NCBI RefSeq assembly: GCF_024138675.1
Contig: NZ_CP090959.1
Coordinates: forward strand, 1,457,501-1,521,500
DNA from: Simiduia sp. 21SJ11W-1
GTDB lineage: Bacteria > Pseudomonadota > Gammaproteobacteria > Pseudomonadales > Cellvibrionaceae
Reading direction: 5' to 3'
Length of the DNA: 64,000 nucleotides
The notes under the pieces were generated by a model. That model was not told the origin of the DNA, searched no databases, and saw only the letters and a program-made list of their open reading frames with translations. This document shows, piece by piece, positions 62,701-64,000 of the stretch. How positions within the stretch are numbered: the first letter of the stretch is position 1; each line of letters begins with the position of its first letter. The position numbers were made by a program, and so were the translations under genes.

Positions 62701-64000
62701 CGGCAATACCTACACGCTCACAGATAGCGAAGTAGGCAAAGCCATTACCGTACAGGCCAGTTATACCGATGATCAAGGCTTCGCCGAATCACCAACATCG
62801 GTAGCGACGGCGGCGGTTGCGGGCGTGAATGATGGTGCATCCGTTTCCATCACCGGCACGGCGCAGGAAGATGAAGTTCTTACTGCTACAGTCAATGATC
62901 CAGACGGTGCGAGTGGGGCAATTACCTATCAGTGGTTTGCCGATGGCGTAGCTATTGGTGGCGCCACTAATGCGACTTACACACTGACCGATGCGGAAGT
63001 GGGTAAAGCCATCACCGTACAGGCCACTTATACCGATGATCAAGGCTTCGCCGAATCTCCGATTTCTGCGGCCACTGCTGCTGTTGCGGGCGTGAATGAT
63101 GGTGCATCCGTTTCCATCACCGGCACGGCGCAGGAAGATGAAGTTCTTACTGCTACAGTCAATGATCCAGACGGTGCGAGTGGGGCAATTACCTATCAGT
63201 GGTTTGCCGATGGCGTAGCTATTGGTGGCGCCACTAATGCGACTTACACACTGACCGATGCGGAAGTGGGTAAAGCCATCACCGTACAGGCCACTTATAC
63301 CGATGATCAAGGCTTCGCCGAATCACCAACCTCTGCGGCCACCTCAGTTGTTGCAGGCGTGAATGATGGTGCATCCGTTTCCATCACCGGCACGGCGCAG
63401 GAAGATGAAGTTCTTACTGCTACAGTCAATGATCCAGACGGTGCGAGTGGGGCAATTACCTATCAGTGGTTTGCCGATGGCGTAGCTATTGGTGGCGCCA
63501 CTAATGCGACTTACACACTGACCGATGCGGAAGTGGGTAAAGCCATCACCGTACAGGCCACTTATACCGATGATCAAGGCTTCGCCGAATCACCAACCTC
63601 TGCGGCCACCTCAGTTGTTGCGGGCGTAAATGACGGTGCCTCAATCAGCATCACTGGCACTGCGCTAGAAGACGAAACCTTAACTGCGACTGTCAATGAT
63701 CCAGACGGTGCGAGTGGGGCAATTACCTATCAGTGGTTTGCCGATGGCGTAGCTATTGGTGGCGCCACTAATGCGACTTACACACTGACCGATGCGGAAG
63801 TGGGTAAAGCCATTACCGTGCAGGCCAGTTACACCGATGATCAAGGCTTCTCCGAATCTCCGATTTCTGCGGCCACTGCTGCTGTTGCGGGCGTGAATGA
63901 TGGTGCATCCGTTTCCATCACCGGCACGGCGCTAGAAGACGAAACCTTAACTGCGACTGTGAATGATCCAGACGGTGCCAATGGTGCAATTACCTATCAG
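50759..64000 (+). CDS. giant LapA-like type I-secreted repeat adhesin, N-terminal part (open at window end)
   Basis: ATG 50759 (GAGG six bases ahead) opens a frame that stays open to the last base: 4,414 codons with no stop. Residues 1-112 form a LapA-type retention module (MASAFSAVIQTRVMAVQGEAW, then VLVMSIGKDAVITLG), expected to fold in the periplasm and plug the LapE channel. P113-AAAAGG is a candidate LapG protease site. Residues about 178-370 hold two or three Ig-like beta domains. From residue about 375 comes an array of 89-residue Ig-like repeats (NDPDGANGAITYQWFADG; TYTLTDSEVGKAITVQA). No secretion signal is seen because the C-terminus is outside the window. The upstream lapB, lapC and lapE genes encode its exporter. 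The array should project as a long rod for surface attachment. Confidence 0.93.
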   Translation, partial: MASAFSAVIQTRVMAVQGEAWVTDAEGVKRPLTAGEIVELNEWIATGAGAVLVMSIGKDAVITLGQNETLRFDKNFLSELDKQAEEGSLQAGVNFDALEQAIEEGRSLDEVLPAAAAGGDGTADGSAGTGGVRVDLTAERVTPESGFETSTVGYDSNRQFNDIGGRDGSGNLNLPDPVITINPLTVDDVINAQEQSQPLVVSGDATNMPDGSEVLVTFNGNTYVGVVNNGSWSATVPAADMLAAADGQYQLTAGAGNTLVTRDFSIDSQTNGTINFTSTVTPDNSLSPDEATGTVTVAGNVTGDFNAGDQITLTVNGVDYLGTLDGAGNFAVDIAGSDLQADADSSISASFLASDSAGNTQLIANQLAYQVEVVNTEGSVTVTGTPQVGEALVASVTDVNGAAGAISYQWFADGVAVNGATSRAFTLSDAEVGKTITVQASYTDDEGFTEAPVSAATSAVVAVNDGASATIAGIAQEDETLTATVNDPDGASGAIAYQWYADGVAISGATGSTYTLTDADVGKAVTVQASYTDDQGFAESPTSAATSVVAGVNDGASISITGTALEDETLTATVNDPDGANGAITYQWYADGVAIGGATGNTYTLTDSEVGKAITVQASYTDDQGFAESPTSAATSVVAGVNDGASISITGTALEDETLTATVNDPDGANGAITYQWFADGVAIGGATNSTYTLTDSEVGKAITVQATYTDDQGFAESPTSAATAAVAGVNDGASVSITGTALEDETLTATVNDPDGASGVISYQWYADGVAIGGATGNTYTLTDSEVGKAITVQATYTDDQGFSESPISAATAAVAGVNDGASVSITGTAQEDEVLTATVNDPDGASGAITYQWFADGVAIGGATNATYTLTDAEVGKAITVQATYTDDQGFSESPISAATAAVAGVNDGASISITGTALEDETLTATVNDPDGANGAITYQWFADGVAIGGATGNTYTLTDSEVGKAITVQASYTDDQGFSESPISAATAAVAGVNDGASISITGTALEDETLTATVNDPDGANGAITYQWFADGVAIGGATGNTYTLTDSEVGKAITVQATYTDDQGFSESPISAATAAVAGVNDGASVSITGTALEDETLTATVNDPDGANGAITYQWFADGVAIGGATGNTYTLTDSEVGKAITVQASYTDDQGFAESPTSAATAAVAGVNDGASVSITGTALEDETLTATVNDPDGANGAITYQWFADGVAIGGATNATYTLTDAEVGKAITVQATYTDDQGFAESPTSAATAAVAGVNDGASVSITGTALEDETLTATVNDPDGASGVISYQWYADGVAIGGATGNTYTLTDSEVGKAITVQATYTDDQGFSESPISAATAAVAGVNDGASVSITGTAQEDEVLTATVNDPDGASGAITYQWFADGVAIGGATNATYTLTDAEVGKAITVQATYTDDQGFSESPISAATAAVAGVNDGASISITGTALEDETLTATVNDPDGANGAITYQWFADGVAIGGATGNTYTLTDSEVGKAITVQASYTDDQGFSESPISAATAAVAGVNDGASISITGTALEDETLTATVNDPDGANGAITYQWFADGVAIGGATGNTYTLTDSEVGKAITVQATYTDDQGFSESPISAATAAVAGVNDGASVSITGTALEDETLTATVNDPDGANGAITYQWFADGVAIGGATGNTYTLTDSEVGKAITVQASYTDDQGFAESPTSAATAAVAGVNDGASVSITGTALEDETLTATVNDPDGANGAITYQWFADGVAIGGATNATYTLTDAEVGKAITVQATYTDDQGFSESPTSAATAAVAGVNDGASVSITGTALEDETLTATVNDPDGASGVISYQWYADGVAIGGATGNTYTLTDSEVGKAITVQATYTDDQGFSESPISAATAAVAGVNDGASVSITGTALEDETLTATVNDPDGANGAITYQWFADGVAIGGATNATYTLTDAEVGKAITVQATYTDDQGFSESPTSAATAAVAGVNDGASVSITGTALEDETLTATVNDPDGANGAITYQWFADGVAIGGATNATYTLTDAEVGKAITVQATYTDDQGFSESPTSAATAAVAGVNDGASVSITGTALEDETLTATVNDPDGASGVISYQWYADGVAIGGATGNTYTLTDREVGKAITVQATYTDDQGFSESPISAATAAVAGVNDGASVSITGTAQEDEVLTATVNDPDGASGAITYQWFADGVAIGGATNATYTLTDAEVGKAITVQATYTDDQGFSESPISAATAAVAGVNDGASISITGTALEDETLTATVNDPDGANGAITYQWFADGVAIGGATGNTYTLTDSEVGKAITVQASYTDDQGFAESPTSVATAAVAGVNDGASVSITGTAQEDEVLTATVNDPDGASEAITYQWFADGVAIGGATNATYTLTDAEVGKAITVQATYTDDQGFSESPISAATAAVAGVNDGASVSITGTALEDETLTATVNDPDGANGAITYQWYADGVAIGGATGNTYTLTDSEVGKAITVQASYTDDQGFAESPTSAATSVVAGVNDGASISITGTALEDETLTATVNDPDGANGAITYQWFADGVAIGGATNSTYTLTDSEVGKAITVQATYTDDQGFAESPTSAATAAVAGVNDGASVSITGTALEDETLTATVNDPDGASGVISYQWYADGVAIGGATGNTYTLTDSEVGKAITVQATYTDDQGFSESPISAATAAVAGVNDGASVSITGTALEDETLTATVNDPDGANGAITYQWFADGVAIGGATGNTYTLTDSEVGKAITVQASYTDDQGFAESPTSVATAAVAGVNDGASVSITGTAQEDEVLTATVNDPDGASGAITYQWFADGVAIGGATNATYTLTDAEVGKAITVQATYTDDQGFAESPISAATAAVAGVNDGASVSITGTAQEDEVLTATVNDPDGASGAITYQWFADGVAIGGATNATYTLTDAEVGKAITVQATYTDDQGFAESPTSAATSVVAGVNDGASVSITGTAQEDEVLTATVNDPDGASGAITYQWFADGVAIGGATNATYTLTDAEVGKAITVQATYTDDQGFAESPTSAATSVVAGVNDGASISITGTALEDETLTATVNDPDGASGAITYQWFADGVAIGGATNATYTLTDAEVGKAITVQASYTDDQGFSESPISAATAAVAGVNDGASVSITGTALEDETLTATVNDPDGANGAITYQWFADGVAIGGATNATYTLTDAEVGKAITVQATYTDDQGFSESPTSAATAAVAGVNDGASVSITGTALEDETLTATVNDPDGASGVISYQWYADGVAIGGATGNTYTLTDSEVGKAITVQATYTDDQGFSESPISAATAAVAGVNDGASVSITGTAQEDEVLTATVNDPDGASGAITYQWFADGVAIGGATNATYTLTDAEVGKAITVQATYTDDQGFSESPISAATAAVAGVNDGASVSITGTALEDETLTATVNDPDGANGAITYQWFADGVAIGGATGNTYTLTDSEVGKAITVQATYTDDQGFSESPISAATAAVAGVNDGASVSITGTAQEDEVLTATVNDPDGASGAITYQWFADGVAIGGATNATYTLTDAEVGKAITVQATYTDDQGFAESPTSAATSVVAGVNDGASISITGTALEDETLTATVNDPDGANGAITYQWFADGVAIGGATNATYTLTDAEVGKAITVQATYTDDQGFSESPISAATAAVAGVNDGASVSITGTALEDETLTATVNDPDGANGAITYQWFADGVAIGGATGNTYTLTDSEVGKAITVQATYTDDQGFSESPISAATAAVAGVNDGASVSITGTALEDETLTATVNDPDGANGAITYQWFADGVAIGGATNSTYTLTDSEVGKAITVQATYTDDQGFAESPTSAATAAVAGVNDGASVSITGTALEDETLTATVNDPDGASGVISYQWYADGVAIGGATGNTYTLTDSEVGKAITVQATYTDDQGFSESPISAATAAVAGVNDGASVSITGTALEDETLTATVNDPDGANGAITYQWFADGVAIGGATGNTYTLTDSEVGKAITVQASYTDDQGFAESPTSVATAAVAGVNDGASVSITGTAQEDEVLTATVNDPDGASGAITYQWFADGVAIGGATNATYTLTDAEVGKAITVQATYTDDQGFAESPISAATAAVAGVNDGASVSITGTAQEDEVLTATVNDPDGASGAITYQWFADGVAIGGATNATYTLTDAEVGKAITVQATYTDDQGFAESPTSAATSVVAGVNDGASVSITGTAQEDEVLTATVNDPDGASGAITYQWFADGVAIGGATNATYTLTDAEVGKAITVQATYTDDQGFAESPTSAATSVVAGVNDGASISITGTALEDETLTATVNDPDGASGAITYQWFADGVAIGGATNATYTLTDAEVGKAITVQASYTDDQGFSESPISAATAAVAGVNDGASVSITGTALEDETLTATVNDPDGANGAITYQ
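51098..51112 (+). other. candidate LapG cleavage site in the adhesin
   Basis: Encodes AAAAG (residues 114-118) after a predicted helical segment, at nearly the same distance from the N-terminus as the TAAG site of Pseudomonas LapA (near residue 108). Cleavage between the last two Ala would release the adhesin. No lapD or lapG gene lies in the window. Confidence 0.65.
52880..56087 (+). repeat. six-unit (1,602-bp) direct super-repeat in the adhesin array
   Basis: About 52880-54485 matches about 54482-56087 at an offset of exactly 1,602 bases (6 x 267), including the order of unit variants. I saw only isolated base changes in the positions compared, for example GGTGGTGCT versus GGTGGGGCT near 53881/55483. 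Confidence 0.85.
58310..60262 (+). repeat. fourteen-unit-offset super-repeat, first copy
   Basis: This segment recurs at 62048-64000 at an offset of 3,738 bases (14 x 267), identical in every stretch I compared, including rare variants such as GGAGCCACAAATTCGACC and CATCGGTAGCGAC. The match runs to the window end and may go on. Confidence 0.85.
62048..64000 (+). repeat. fourteen-unit-offset super-repeat, second copy
   Basis: Second copy of 58310-60262. Its left boundary is sharp: before about 62048 the linker is the FSESPISAAT variant with VSITG, while before 58310 it is FAESPTSAAT with ISITG. Confidence 0.85.

Larger units (their letters stand above)
51881..64000 (+). repeat. tandem array of 267-bp coding repeats, 45 complete units and a partial 46th
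   Basis: The AAT/AAC codon of the repeat start recurs at 51881, 52148, 52415 and so on to 63896, exactly 45 x 267 bases, so phase is never lost over 12 kb. Each unit encodes 89 residues. The first two units are the most divergent; later ones are assembled from a few variants: ANGAITYQWFADG with GATGNTYTLTDSEVG, ASGAITYQWFADG with GATNATYTLTDAEVG, and ASGVISYQWYADG. Linkers alternate between FAESPTSAAT and FSESPISAAT. The array continues beyond the window. Confidence 0.97.

Noticed and set aside
59051-63577. Minus-strand open frames of 77-173 residues repeated in the adhesin array (59051-59572, 59606-59839, 61010-61441, 62789-63310, 63344-63577)
   Set aside because: They are the complement of the 267-bp coding repeats and recur only because the repeat does. 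The plus-strand frame is continuous and has clear domain structure.
51881-64000. CRISPR-like tandem repeats
   Set aside because: Units are 267 bp, directly abutting, without spacers, and encode protein in one frame.

Overview
The window comes from a gammaproteobacterium. The 23S/5S rRNA, the mutS-fdxA and pncC-recA-recX blocks, a seven-iron ferredoxin of Azotobacter/Pseudomonas type, LexA boxes of the CTG-N10-CAG form and an Entner-Doudoroff/LacI-regulated sugar locus all fit. The gene set and order suggest a marine polysaccharide degrader of the Cellvibrionales (Simiduia/Saccharophagus/Teredinibacter group). That placement is inference from memory of gene content, not a search result.

Layout. 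1-2087: 3' part of a 23S rRNA gene, spacer and 5S rRNA. 2088-3560: about 1.4 kb without genes, a mosaic of duplicated 5S tails, rho-independent terminators and GC-rich palindromic modules. 3602-10015: a KefB-type antiporter and xseA on the minus strand, then guaB and guaA on the plus strand (GMP synthesis). 10232-14793: a signalling cluster with a protein combining two MshEN-like (c-di-GMP-binding type) motifs, a membrane segment, 26 TPEP repeats and an Fn3-like domain, followed by FHA protein, CHASE2-type Ser/Thr kinase and FHA protein. 14905-20316: housekeeping and DNA repair (fdxA, mutS, pncC, recA with two abutting LexA boxes, recX). 20405-21935: a nested inverted-repeat element beside a RAYT-family transposase that has lost both histidines of its HUH motif. 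22206-25635: PP2C phosphatase and penicillin acylase.

25768-45138 is a sugar catabolic island. nagA, nagB-II, a LacI regulator and pgi carry three copies of the palindrome GACAACGTTGTC. A prolyl oligopeptidase and mgsA follow. Then a divergent sugar permease and zwf share two TGACAGCGCTGTCA palindromes, and zwf-pgl-edd-glk-eda-gap-pyk plus a second LacI regulator give a route from glucose through the Entner-Doudoroff pathway, lacking only pgk, gpm and eno in this window.

45534-64000 is a type I secretion locus (LapB/LapC/LapE-like) followed by the start of a giant LapA-like adhesin. The adhesin has an N-terminal retention module with a candidate LapG di-alanine cleavage site, Ig-like domains, and then 45 complete tandem 267-bp (89-residue) repeats plus part of a 46th, kept exactly in phase over 12 kb. 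The reading frame is still open at the window end after 4,414 codons. Longer super-repeats of 6, 14 and 21 units show how the array grew by block duplication.
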